Assembly (NCBI GenBank): GCA_003021325.1
Contig: PXQM01000179.1
Location: 1-18,361 of the forward strand
Reading direction: 5' to 3'
DNA from: Halobacteriales archaeon QH_10_70_21
GTDB taxonomy: Archaea > Halobacteriota > Halobacteria > Halobacteriales > Haloarculaceae
DNA: 18,361 bases
The position numbers and the translations under genes were made by a program. The notes beneath the pieces were generated by a model. That model did not search any database and was not told the DNA's origin. It saw nothing but the letters and a program-made list of their open reading frames with translations. This document shows positions 8,187 through 15,454 of the stretch, piece by piece; position 1 is the first letter of the stretch, and every line of letters starts with the position of its first letter.

Positions 8187-8218
8187 GCTCCACGAACGCC
8201 CGTGACCGACCGTGGAGC
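8187..8218. repeat. Perfect 8-bp inverted repeat between dehydrogenase and permease
   Basis: GCTCCACG (8187-8194) and CGTGGAGC (8211-8218) form perfect arms around a 16-nt spacer, shortly after MITE copy 1. It could be an operator for the permease promoter about 120 bp downstream or an RNA hairpin. No U-tract follows, so a simple terminator is less likely. It may also be chance in GC-rich DNA. Confidence 0.4.
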
Positions 8219-8339
8219 ACCGGTGTCGCTCGAAACGACGGCGTCAGCGATTCGGCCCCTTGAATGGTCTGTTGGACTGTACACGGTGGTGTTGTGCTAA
8301 CCGTTCGGTCGCGTCCCGACCCGTGACATTCCCCAGTAA

Positions 8340-8347
8340 TTTTAAAT
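8340..8347 (+). promoter_or_regulatory. TATA box for the small ORF and lctP
   Basis: TTTTAAAT is the best TATA match in the window's + strand and sits alone in GC-rich sequence. The ATG of a 56-codon ORF lies at 8372, about 27 bp downstream, where a leaderless haloarchaeal transcript would begin. The permease start at 8536 would then be internal to that transcript. Confidence 0.55.
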
Positions 8348-8371
8348 GGGAGTGACGACGATTCGGCTGAT

Positions 8372-8542
8372 ATGCCTGATACTGACAGACATAGGGCAGG
8401 AACGGGCGCACCGGTCGTACGATCAGGACTCGATTCGTCGTTCGCGGCGGCGGAAGGGACCCGGACGCGGTCTCGAGGACACGGGGACGAGCGGGGTATC
8501 GGTCCGCGTGTCGACGGGGCCGGGGGTGATACCCGATGGTAG
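8372..8542 (+). CDS. Possible 56-residue leader ORF overlapping lctP
   Basis: An ATG placed about 27 bp after a strong TATA box opens a 56-codon frame (MPDTDRHRAGTGAPVV...GGDTRW) that closes with TAG at 8540-8542, overlapping the first codons of lctP (ATG 8536). The product is hydrophilic, rich in Arg, Asp and Gly, and has no domain I know. Its position suggests a leaderless small gene coupled to the permease, or a regulatory upstream ORF. The frame could equally be open by chance in high-GC DNA, so confidence is low. Confidence 0.3.
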   Translation: MPDTDRHRAGTGAPVVRSGLDSSFAAAEGTRTRSRGHGDERGIGPRVDGAGGDTRW

Positions 8543-10263
8543 GCGTCGCCGAGCTCCTCCTGGCGTCGGTACCGCTGCTCGTTGCGGGTGTGCTGCTCGT
8601 CGGGTTCCTGTGGCCGGCGACCCGGGCGATGCCGCTGGCGTGGCTCACGGCAGTGCTCATCGGGTTCTTCGTGTGGGGGATGCCGGTGAACTGGATAGCA
8701 GCGGCCTCGATAAACGGCGCGATAACGGCCATCACGATACTCTGGATCGTCTTCGGCGCGCTGTTCCTGCTCTATATGCTGCAGGAGGCCGGCGCGTTCG
8801 ACCGAATCAACAGGGGGTTCGCGGCGGTCTCGGACGACCGCCGGGTCCAGATCGTGCTGCTTGCGTTCTTCCTGGCGACGTTCATCGAGGGCGCCGCCGG
8901 GTTCGGCACGCCGGCCGCCGTCGTCGCGCCGCTTTTACTCGCGCTGGGCTTCCCGGCCCTCGCGGCCGTGGTCGTAGCCATCATCGGGCACATCATTGCG
9001 GTCACGTACGGCGCGGTCGGCACGCCGATAATCATCGGCATCCGGAACCCGCTGCAGGTCTTCGAGGGGGAGATCAACGAGGGGGGATTCACCGTCGTGG
9101 AGTTCGCCGACCAGGTTGCGGCCTGGGCGGCCACGTACCACGCGCTGGTGGGCTTCGTGATGCCGTTCATCGCCGTGCTGATGGCCGTCTACTTCTTCGG
9201 CGGCGATGACAGCGAGCTGAGCGACGCTTATGAGGTGGCGCCGCTGTGTCTGTTCGCCGGCATCGCCTTCGCCGTCCCGTACTGGATCTCGGCGTGGTTC
9301 CTCACCGCCGAGTTCCCGGCGCTCATCGGCTCGATGATCGGCGGCGGCATCACGGTCGCCGTACTCCGGGCGGGCTACCTGCTGCCGGATTCGGAGTGGG
9401 ACTTCCCGCCTCGGGAGGAGTGGCCGGACCACTGGGTCGGCACCATCGAGCCCGGTGACACGGACGGGAGTACCGACGTCACAGAGGACATGTCGCTGGC
9501 GAAGGCGTGGTCGCCGTACGTCCTCCTCGTGGTCCTCCTGGTCATCACGCGGGCCGTCGGTCCCATCAGCAGCGCCATCTCGAACGCCGACCTCGGCGTG
9601 CAGGTCGGTGACTTCACCATCGGCATCGTCCTGGCCTGGGACACCATCCTCGGCACCGACATCAGCGGCTCCCTCGCCTGGATGAGCGTGCCCGGCTTCT
9701 GGCTAGTGGTCAGCGCGCTCGCGGCGGTTCCAGTGTTCGGCATGTCCGGCGACGAGGTCGGGAGCGCGCTCGCCGAGACCGGCCGGAAGCTGGTCTCGCC
9801 GGTCATCGCCCTGATATTCGTCATCGCGATGGTGCAGATAATGCTCCAGTCGGGCAACCCGCCGGGCGTCGAACTCGACGGCATGATCGTCGTTCTCGCG
9901 CGGGCGACGGCGAACGCGCTCGGACCCGCCTACCCGTTCGTCGCGGCGCTCATCGGCGCGCTCGGCGCGGCGATGGCCGGCTCCAACACCGTCTCGAACA
10001 TCACCTTCAGCGGCTTCCAGTTCGAGGCGGCCGGCGAGGTCGGCGTCCCGAGACAGCTCGTCGTCGGTGCCCAGGCCGTCGGCGGCGCAATCGGGAACCT
10101 GGTCGCCATCCACAACCTCGTTGCCGCACTGGCGACCGTCGGCCTCGTCGGGTCCGAGGGCCGCGTGATGCGGCTGAACTTCATCGTGCTGCTCTACTAC
10201 AGCATCGCGGTCGGCACTCTGACGATGCTGTTCTGCTACGTGGTCTTCCCCGGACTCTTCTGA
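8536..10263 (+). CDS. lctP: L-lactate permease, LctP family
   Basis: The 575-residue protein is strongly hydrophobic with about a dozen or more membrane helices. It carries the LctP signature FIEGAAGFGTPAAVVAPLLL (from residue 116), then VVVAIIGHIIAVTYGAVGTP, and a second conserved block GSNTVSNITFSGFQ (from residue 482). Length fits the family (about 530-580). LctP proteins are proton- or sodium-linked transporters of lactate, and some of glycolate. It starts with ATG 8536 after a G-rich Shine-Dalgarno-like GGGGGTGA (8522-8529). It is last in the lactate cluster, about 470 bp after the dehydrogenase, with a MITE and its own TATA box between, so it is probably transcribed separately. Confidence 0.93.
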   Translation: MVGVAELLLASVPLLVAGVLLVGFLWPATRAMPLAWLTAVLIGFFVWGMPVNWIAAASINGAITAITILWIVFGALFLLYMLQEAGAFDRINRGFAAVSDDRRVQIVLLAFFLATFIEGAAGFGTPAAVVAPLLLALGFPALAAVVVAIIGHIIAVTYGAVGTPIIIGIRNPLQVFEGEINEGGFTVVEFADQVAAWAATYHALVGFVMPFIAVLMAVYFFGGDDSELSDAYEVAPLCLFAGIAFAVPYWISAWFLTAEFPALIGSMIGGGITVAVLRAGYLLPDSEWDFPPREEWPDHWVGTIEPGDTDGSTDVTEDMSLAKAWSPYVLLVVLLVITRAVGPISSAISNADLGVQVGDFTIGIVLAWDTILGTDISGSLAWMSVPGFWLVVSALAAVPVFGMSGDEVGSALAETGRKLVSPVIALIFVIAMVQIMLQSGNPPGVELDGMIVVLARATANALGPAYPFVAALIGALGAAMAGSNTVSNITFSGFQFEAAGEVGVPRQLVVGAQAVGGAIGNLVAIHNLVAALATVGLVGSEGRVMRLNFIVLLYYSIAVGTLTMLFCYVVFPGLF

Positions 10264-10767
10264 GACGAGGCGTCCGGGACGTATCGTTCCACCGAGAGCA
10301 CCCCGGTCGGTGCGCGAACCTCCTCGCGGCGCTCGACGACGATAAAGCCGGATATCGCGGGTCACACCCTCGCTGGACGCTCACTGCGGTCCGGCTCCAC
10401 GGCACGGCTACCAGTAATATACGAAAAATATAATATAACAATAGTATAGATTTTTTTACTATTCTTGTAAGGAGGTACCCCGGACCGCTCGTACCGGCGT
10501 TCGAACGACCTCTGTGACCTGAGAACAGTTGACGACTACGGGACCGTATGCGTATCTGTTCGCTATCGGGGCAACCCATTCCGGCGGACCGATCGACCGA
10601 TCTACCGAAATATCCATCTACGTCGAACGGAAGGTCGAAAGTGTCCGAGAGCCCTATTCCGGTCGGCAGAAGTCCGAATTCGAACCGCTACCACTCCGGA
10701 CCTCACGCTGTGGGAGTTGACTCCTGTCGACCTATTATCGTTTGTATATTATACATTAGAAAATGAT
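10264..10767. other. 504-bp stretch with AT-rich block, no confident gene
   Basis: No convincing gene is seen on either strand. A + strand frame at about 10548-10766 is open but its composition is not protein-like. Position 10411-10465 is almost pure A/T, holding several TATA-like motifs and a 7-bp inverted repeat, AATAGTA (10440-10446) and TACTATT (10457-10463), with a T7 run inside the loop (10451-10457). An AAGGAGGT motif follows at 10470-10477 with no start codon at proper distance. GC falls again at 10735-10775, where TGTATATTATACA (10743-10755) is a perfect palindrome around one base. This could hold the lctP terminator and the promoter of the next ORF, and may be acquired DNA. Confidence 0.5.
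10743..10755. promoter_or_regulatory. Palindromic AT-rich box before the 91-residue ORF
   Basis: TGTATA-T-TATACA is a perfect 13-bp palindrome. It ends 12 nt before the ATG at 10768, so it could be the TATA region, an operator over it, or both. It stands out in a genome where such AT-rich palindromes should be rare. Confidence 0.35.
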
Positions 10768-11043
10768 ATGAATGTAGATAGTCGCCGAATCTTCGGGACA
10801 GCGAGGTACTTCGAGGACTTATCGGATGGTTTCGAGCCTCCGGACTGCATCCTCGCCGTGCCGTTGCCGGAGCACGTGCAGTGGTTTGTCGGAGGGAACA
10901 CCCTTATGTACGACGCCCTGCGGAATTCGAATACGTTCCCGCGAGAACTATTGGGGCGGTTCGAAACGCGGATATCCAGGCACGGCAACATCACGGAAGT
11001 GACTCGTAATCCTGATGATTGGGAATCGTCCCGGGCGAGGTAG
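10768..11043 (+). CDS. Hypothetical 91-residue protein
   Basis: From ATG 10768 this ORF encodes a soluble, mixed-charge protein (MNVDSRRIFGTARYFEDLSD..., with ILAVPLPEHVQWFVGGNTLM in the middle). I do not recognise a family, and there are no membrane segments or metal-binding motifs. The codons use A/T in the third position much more than neighbouring genes, suggesting recent acquisition or weak expression. The frame extends 17 codons further upstream to 10717, but the AT-rich box and ATG make 10768 the better start. The hydrolase remnant begins 24 nt after its stop. It could be a truncated remnant of a larger gene. Confidence 0.4.
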   Translation: MNVDSRRIFGTARYFEDLSDGFEPPDCILAVPLPEHVQWFVGGNTLMYDALRNSNTFPRELLGRFETRISRHGNITEVTRNPDDWESSRAR

Positions 11044-11067
11044 TGGGTGTGGTCCCAAGGTGGGAGT

Positions 11068-11823
11068 ATGAGGCAGCTCCCCCGGCGTTCCGCCCACATC
11101 GAGGTCGATGACGCGCGGCTCGAGGGAGCGCTGGCGCTGCACCCGGAGATGGAACGGCTCGCGGTGGTAATAAACGGCGACTGGGGCGTCCGATACGCGC
11201 CGCGAGAGAACCATATCGCGAGCGAGCTCGGCGACCGCGGGTTCGGGACGCTGCTCGTCGGCCTGCTCATACTGCCGGCTGTAACTATCCGAAGCGGGGG
11301 TGCTGGAATCCGGGGTTCTTAGACCCACTGCCGTCGAACAGCTGGAACGAATCTTCACGTAATTACAGCCGGCAGTATCACGACCGAGGAGACGGCCGAC
11401 CGGTCGACCCGGTTCGCGACGGACCTGCTCGCGAGCCGGCTGTCGGGTGTGCTCGAGTGGCTCGCCCACGACGACCGGACTGCTGCGTACACGCCCGGAC
11501 TCTTCGGCGTGGGGCCCGGGGTGCCGACCGCGCTTCAGGCGGTCACCGAACACGGGGCCGAGGCGGGAGCGATAGTCGGCCTCGACGGCCGGGGTGACCT
11601 CCCCGAGAGCGTCCTCGGGGCGGTAACGGTGCCGACGCTGCTGGTCGTCAACGGCAACGAGCGGCACCTCGTCGCGGCCAACCGGGAGGCGTACCGGTCA
11701 CTCGACGGGGAGCTACACCACTGTACCGTACAGTGGGCTGACGACGACACGCCGGAGGTGGCCGGCGAGATCGCTTCGCTTGCAGCCAACGGGTTCGAGC
11801 AGAACCTCGGGAAGAACGAGTGA
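11068..11823 (+). pseudogene. Alpha/beta-hydrolase (dienelactone hydrolase-like) gene split by a MITE
   Basis: Removing the MITE and one TCA copy joins ...GFGTLLVGLL to TTEETADRSTRFATDLLASR in frame, giving a protein of about 215 residues matching haloarchaeal hydrolases of the dienelactone hydrolase type. Insert plus duplication is 111 bp, so the frame is kept, but the element supplies an in-frame TAG at 11320-11322. The catalytic residues are also degenerate. Where relatives have G-A-S-T-G around the nucleophile serine, this has GVGPG (11506-11520); the acid loop reads NGNERH instead of GGRDEP; and no histidine is seen near the end, where WADDDTPEV stands. The gene was therefore probably inactive as an enzyme before insertion, or was a non-catalytic paralogue. 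Confidence 0.75.
11270..11377 (-). mobile_element. MITE copy 2, 108 bp, inserted in the hydrolase gene
   Basis: Terminal inverted repeats TACTGCCGGCTGTAA (11270-11284) and TTACAGCCGGCAGTA (11363-11377) are perfect over 15 bp and are flanked by a direct TCA duplication (11267-11269 and 11378-11380). Its reverse complement aligns with the element at 8063-8169 end to end, with 17-18 differences including one single-base gap. Strand is given relative to copy 1. It has no protein-coding capacity. The clean protein join across the empty site confirms both the 3-bp duplication and the element boundaries. Confidence 0.88.
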
Positions 11824-11877
11824 GCGAACGATCCGGGGGCAGCTCCCGGCTCCGGCCGTCGCTCGTGTCGTGCCGCC

Positions 11878-13845
11878 TCAGACCTCGGTTATCCGGCGGT
11901 GCTCGGGAGCGTCCGGTCCCTCGAAGGCCTCCGCGTGGTCGGGCAGCAGGACGACGACGAGGAAGAGGACGTACTCGTTGAGGTACGACACCAGCTTCGC
12001 CAATCGGTCGCCGTCTATCATCTCCAGCGAGTCGAGCAGCATGAACGGGACCTCCTCCTGGACGTCGTGGACGAGGTACCCGGCGAGGGCGACGACGAGG
12101 CCAACGACCTCCCGCTCGCTCTCGCTGAGGTGGTCGACGCTGTCCTCGTAGGTCGCCCCCGACTCCGATGGGCGGACGACGTGGAGGTCGAAGGTCTCCT
12201 CGGTGACCCGGTGGTTGCCCTCGCTCACGGTCCGCTCGGTCGACTCGATCCAGACCCGTGCGATGTTGTCGTACTCGAGGCGGTCGAGCACCGCCGCCAT
12301 GTGGGTGTTGAACCCCTCGACGGCCTCGGTCTGGATGCGGTCGATGCGCGTCCGGAGGTCGGTCAGCTCGCCGGATATCTCGTCGCGCCGGGCCTGGAGT
12401 TCCTCGCGGGATTCCAGCTCCGACTCGATCCGTTCGATGTCCGCCTCGATGTCGGCGAGCCGCTCGGTGAGCCGGTCGCGCTCGAAGGTCAGCTCGCTCA
12501 CCTCCTGCTGGAGCGACAGCAGTTCGTCCTGCTGGGCCTCCTGGAGCTGCTCGACCGTAGTCTCAAGCTCCTCGATGCGGGTCTCGAGCTCGGTTCGTCG
12601 CTCCTCAAGCGTCTCGACGGTCTCCTCCCGGCGCTCCAGTTCGCCGGCGAGTTCCTCGAGCCGCGAGGCGAGCCTGTCGCGCTCCTCGTGTCGCTTTTGC
12701 AGTTCGTCGGCCTCCTCACCGAGGTCGGCGATACGCTCGGCCACCTCGGCGCGTTCCGAGCGCTTCCGCTGACGGAGTTCGCGGAGCTGTTCGACGGTCT
12801 CGGCGATGCTGTCCCGCTCGACCTCGCTGCCGCAGGTCCAGCAGGTGGTCGTCCCCTCGGCCACCAGCCGGGAGGTGGCGTGCTCGTCGGCCGCCGCTCC
12901 GTCGGAGAGCCCCGCCAGGAGCTCCGGCCCCGACTCCTCGAGCCGTTCCTTGTTGAACTGGACGACGCGCCCGAGTTCGCTGATGGTCGACTCCAGCGAC
13001 CGCTTCCGTTCCCGCAACCCCTCGATTCGCTCCTCGATGACGCTGAGTCGGTCGTCGTCGGGTACCGACAGCGACTCGTACTGCTCTTCGGCCGCCTCGT
13101 AGTCCTCGCGGAAGGACTCGAGGCTCTTGTGCTCCACGCGCAGGTCCTCCTCGACGCTCTCGAGGTCGGACCTGGCCGCCCGCAGCGACGCGAGCCGCTC
13201 GTCGAGTACGTCCCCTCTCTCGGAGGGAGAGCGGTCGCCCTCGTCGGTCTTCCGTCCCTCCCGCTCGGCACGCTTGGCTTCGAGCCGCTCCTCGGCGTCG
13301 GATAGCTCCGACTCGAGGCGGCTCCGTTCGGCCTCGAGGTCGGGCAGCTCGTCGGCGAGTGCATCCAGGCGGTCGAGCTCCTCGTCGATTCGTTGCCGTT
13401 CGTCGACCAGCGTTCCGATCTCCCGTCGTATCGCCTCGGTGTCGACCGGCCGCATGATCAGGTCCCGGAGGTCGCGACCCTGCCGTACGGCCCGCCGAAC
13501 CTCGTTGTCCTCCAGCAGAACGGCGTAGAGGTCGACGAGTTCCGAATCCGTCGGATACGGGTCACCGCCCCGCGTGACCGTCCCGTTCTTCCGCCGGAGC
13601 CGGCGGGTGAACGTCTCCTCCCCGACGACCAGCGATGTCTCCCCCTCCTCGGCGTCGCTCTTGAGCGTGACGTGGTCGCTGCCGAGCGCCCCCGCGATGG
13701 CCTGCAGTAGCGACGTCCGGTTCGTCGCGTTCTGGCCTATCAGCGCCGTGATCCCCCGCGAGATACTGACCGTCGTCTCGTCGATTCCGCCGATGTTCTC
13801 CGCGTGGACGCTCACGGTCGACCCGAGGTCCGTCTCCAGGCTCAC
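11878..13845 (-). CDS. Archaea-specific SMC-related protein (Sph type)
   Basis: The 655-residue protein has the SMC/Rad50 plan. An N-terminal ATPase lobe has a P-loop-like GQNATNRTS (residues 37-45). A long coiled coil runs about 125-560, broken by a zinc-hook-like CWTCG (C335, C338). The C-terminal lobe carries a signature-like LSESEREVVGLVVALAGYL and a Walker B-like VPFMLLDSLEMID (D605). The P-loop has Arg where ATPases have Lys; I recall NATNRTS as typical of this halobacterial family. Relatives include the Sph proteins; Sph3 of Haloferax volcanii has been linked to rod shape. The first partner I would expect, RdfA, is not in this window. I chose GTG 13845 because a TATA-like AAATTTTT lies about 28 bp upstream; longer N-termini do not look conserved. 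Confidence 0.85.
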   Translation of the reverse strand: MSLETDLGSTVSVHAENIGGIDETTVSISRGITALIGQNATNRTSLLQAIAGALGSDHVTLKSDAEEGETSLVVGEETFTRRLRRKNGTVTRGGDPYPTDSELVDLYAVLLEDNEVRRAVRQGRDLRDLIMRPVDTEAIRREIGTLVDERQRIDEELDRLDALADELPDLEAERSRLESELSDAEERLEAKRAEREGRKTDEGDRSPSERGDVLDERLASLRAARSDLESVEEDLRVEHKSLESFREDYEAAEEQYESLSVPDDDRLSVIEERIEGLRERKRSLESTISELGRVVQFNKERLEESGPELLAGLSDGAAADEHATSRLVAEGTTTCWTCGSEVERDSIAETVEQLRELRQRKRSERAEVAERIADLGEEADELQKRHEERDRLASRLEELAGELERREETVETLEERRTELETRIEELETTVEQLQEAQQDELLSLQQEVSELTFERDRLTERLADIEADIERIESELESREELQARRDEISGELTDLRTRIDRIQTEAVEGFNTHMAAVLDRLEYDNIARVWIESTERTVSEGNHRVTEETFDLHVVRPSESGATYEDSVDHLSESEREVVGLVVALAGYLVHDVQEEVPFMLLDSLEMIDGDRLAKLVSYLNEYVLFLVVVLLPDHAEAFEGPDAPEHRRITEV

Positions 13846-13870
13846 TGGGTTGAGTATTCCCGAATCGGGC

Positions 13871-13878
13871 AAAAATTT
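13871..13878 (-). promoter_or_regulatory. TATA box for the SMC-related gene
   Basis: On the minus strand this reads AAATTTTT, followed 28 bp later by the GTG at 13845. That is the spacing of a leaderless haloarchaeal promoter and supports the chosen start. It lies within the frame that would extend the gene to 13965, which argues against that longer protein. Confidence 0.5.
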
Positions 13879-13974
13879 GTTGATGGGTGATATGCCCCGA
13901 ACGAGGGGGAACGTCCGGAGGGTCGCGTCGATGGTCCCGTGGTCTCGAGCCACCGAGCCGGTCACCGTAGGGAC

Positions 13975-14571
13975 CTACGGCGCGTAGCTGCCGTCCAGTT
14001 GCGCCCGTGCCAGAATGCGCCCCTGCATCGCTTCGCCGAGGTCCGAGACGGTCGAGCCCGCCTCGACGGACAGCGAGCCGTCCAGCGCGAAGCACTTGAA
14101 CCGGTATGTGTGTTCCTCGTCCGGCGGCGCGGGACCTCCGTAACCGACCTCGCCGAAGTCGTTCTCGCCCTCAACGGCCGTCTCCGGCGACCAGTCCTCG
14201 GGTATCGAGGTAGTCTCCGGCGGGATGTTCCAGACGAGCCAGTGGACGAATATCTCGCCGGCCACCTCGACCGCGTCCGGGTCGTCGACGACGAGTGCCA
14301 GCGTCCCGGCGCCGTCGGGGACGCCGGAGATCTCCAGCGGCGGGTTGACGTCCGCCTCCTCACGGCCGTACTCGCCGGGTATCGACTCCCCGTCCTCGAA
14401 CGCCGGACTCCGGACCTGGAGGGCACCGCCGTCCAGCGCCGATTCGAGGGCCGGGTTCTCGTTCTCACCATCCCCGCTCGTACTGTCCCCGTCCGGTTCA
14501 TCGTCCGTGAAGCAGCCGGCCAGCGCGACCGTGGCCGCGCCGACGACGCCGCGACGGGTGACGTGCTTCAT
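13975..14571 (-). CDS. PEBP-family (YbhB/YbcL-like) Tat lipoprotein
   Basis: The 198-residue protein is a phosphatidylethanolamine-binding/Raf kinase inhibitor-like protein. Family motifs are DPDAVEVAGEIFVHWLVWNI and YGGPAPPDEEHTYRFKCFALD. The N-terminus from M1 has twin arginines (R6, R7 in TRRGVVGAA) and a lipobox LAGC (C20), followed by an acidic linker of about 30 residues. It should therefore be exported folded by Tat and anchored by lipid outside the cell, as is common in haloarchaea. Start 14571 is supported by a TATTTG box 28 bp upstream. The role of these proteins in archaea is unknown; a small-molecule binding pocket is usual. It is followed by the SMC-related gene on the same strand, 129 bp on, with a separate promoter. 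Confidence 0.88.
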   Translation of the reverse strand: MKHVTRRGVVGAATVALAGCFTDDEPDGDSTSGDGENENPALESALDGGALQVRSPAFEDGESIPGEYGREEADVNPPLEISGVPDGAGTLALVVDDPDAVEVAGEIFVHWLVWNIPPETTSIPEDWSPETAVEGENDFGEVGYGGPAPPDEEHTYRFKCFALDGSLSVEAGSTVSDLGEAMQGRILARAQLDGSYAP

Positions 14572-14595
14572 GAGTCGCTGTTGGGACGGGACGGA

Positions 14596-14601
14596 CAAAT
14601 A
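14596..14601 (-). promoter_or_regulatory. TATA box for the PEBP lipoprotein gene
   Basis: The minus strand reads CTATTTGTCC, the only AT-rich patch upstream, centred 28 bp before the ATG at 14571. This matches leaderless promoter spacing and selects the start that begins directly with the Tat signal. Confidence 0.45.
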
Positions 14602-14732
14602 GGCCGCCCCGGGACTCGGCGACGAGCGCTCGGGAGCGCATTCGCGTTCGGCGTTGGCCCTCGACTGCGAAGCGCAGCCGGTCCAGCAGGGCTAGCCCCC
14701 GCGCACAAGTCGGAGGGCACGAAAGTTCCGGT

Positions 14733-15028
14733 ATGCGCCCTCCACTCGGCGTCCCGGACCGGCGAACCGTCGCCCGGGTGCTCGCAGTCCTGGCGGTCGT
14801 CGCAGCGAGCACCGCAGTCACGTACTCCTGCTACCGAACCCGCTGGCGGACGCCTTCGTCGCCGGTATCCTGCTGTGTGGCGTGGGATGCAGCGTCGTCG
14901 GTTCTGTCGGCGCGTGGACGACTCGGCCGGCGCTCGCGCGGGTCGGGGCGCTGCTGTTCGCGGGGCTGACCGTAGCCGGGATGATGTCGGTCCGGATACT
15001 CGCAAGCGGGAGCCGGCCGAACTCGTAG
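14733..15028 (+). pseudogene. Small three-helix membrane protein with a frameshift
   Basis: From ATG 14733 the frame gives a hydrophobic helix (VARVLAVLAVVAASTAVTY) and then turns into arginine/serine-rich nonsense. Shifting frame at about 14823-14825 continues with LLPNPLADAFVAGILLCGVG, SVVGSVGAWTTRPALARVGA and LLFAGLTVAGMMSVRI, ending at TAG 15026-15028. The joined product has about 98 residues and three helices. One missing base explains it, so a recent mutation or a sequence error are equally possible; a programmed shift is less likely as no slippery heptamer is seen. I do not recognise the family. It converges tail to tail with the GAF gene 6 bp away. Confidence 0.65.
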
Positions 15029-15034
15029 CCCCCG

Positions 15035-15448
15035 TCAGTCATCGTCCTCGGCCTCCCGCAGTCGCCGGCGGAGCTCGGGCTGGTCCATCGTCTCCTCGGC
15101 GAACAGGGTCAACAGTTCCCGGTCCCGGTCCGAGAACGTCCGAGGTTCGTCGTCATGGATACAGAAGGTCCCGATGGCCTGCCCGTTCGGGGTCCGAAGC
15201 GGCGCGCCGGCGTAGAACCTGACGTCCGTTCCGGCGAGCGTCTCGTTGTCGCTGAACCGGGGGTCCGCCGTCGCGTCCTCGACGACCGTGACGTCCTCCT
15301 CGAGGATGGCGTAGGTGCAGATGGTCTCCTCGCGGTCCAGCGGCTCGAAGGCGGCGCCGTAACAGGAGAGGAACCGTTCCTCGTGGCTGTCGACGGGGCC
15401 GACGGCGGCCGAGTTAACGCCCAACTGTGCCGTCGCGAGCTCGGTCAA
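15035..15448 (-). CDS. GAF-domain protein, probably the separated C-terminal half of a REC-GAF regulator
   Basis: The 137 residues form a GAF domain (TELATAQLGVNSAAVG, FLSCYGAAFEPLDREETIC, DPRFSDNETLAGTDVRFYAG, GQAIGTFCIHDDEPRTFSD), of the type that senses small ligands or redox signals in haloarchaeal two-component and Bat-like regulators. It lies in the same frame as the receiver gene upstream and is separated from it only by TGA (15457-15455) and two codons. Its only start is a TTG at 15448 with no promoter or Shine-Dalgarno of its own. In relatives I would expect receiver and GAF in one chain, so this is likely a nonsense split, with reinitiation or readthrough possible. Confidence 0.75.
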   Translation of the reverse strand: MTELATAQLGVNSAAVGPVDSHEERFLSCYGAAFEPLDREETICTYAILEEDVTVVEDATADPRFSDNETLAGTDVRFYAGAPLRTPNGQAIGTFCIHDDEPRTFSDRDRELLTLFAEETMDQPELRRRLREAEDDD

Positions 15449-15454
15449 ACTCGG

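Noticed and set aside
8001..8300. ORF reading through MITE copy 1
   Set aside because: The similar peptide also appears opposite MITE copy 2, so the apparent conservation reflects the repeat DNA and not a gene.
10440..10463. Hairpin with a T7 loop considered as lctP terminator
   Set aside because: It is about 180 bp after the lctP stop and the T run is in the loop rather than after the stem, so I describe it but do not call it a terminator.
10548..10766. 72-codon + strand ORF in the gap after lctP
   Set aside because: No recognisable features, poor composition, and a competing open frame overlaps it; kept only as a description of the gap.
12203..12772. Serine-rich + strand ORF that looks repetitive
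   Set aside because: Serine/arginine repeats arise from antisense reading of Glu/Leu/Arg coiled-coil codons of the SMC-related gene.
11899..13305. 468-codon + strand frame opposite the SMC-related gene
   Set aside because: It is a mirror of the coiled-coil codons (Leu/Val/Gly/Glu repeats); no domains and no start context.
13846..13965. N-terminal extension of the SMC-related protein to ATG 13965
   Set aside because: The TATA-like box lies inside it at leaderless distance from GTG 13845, and the extra 40 residues do not resemble the family.
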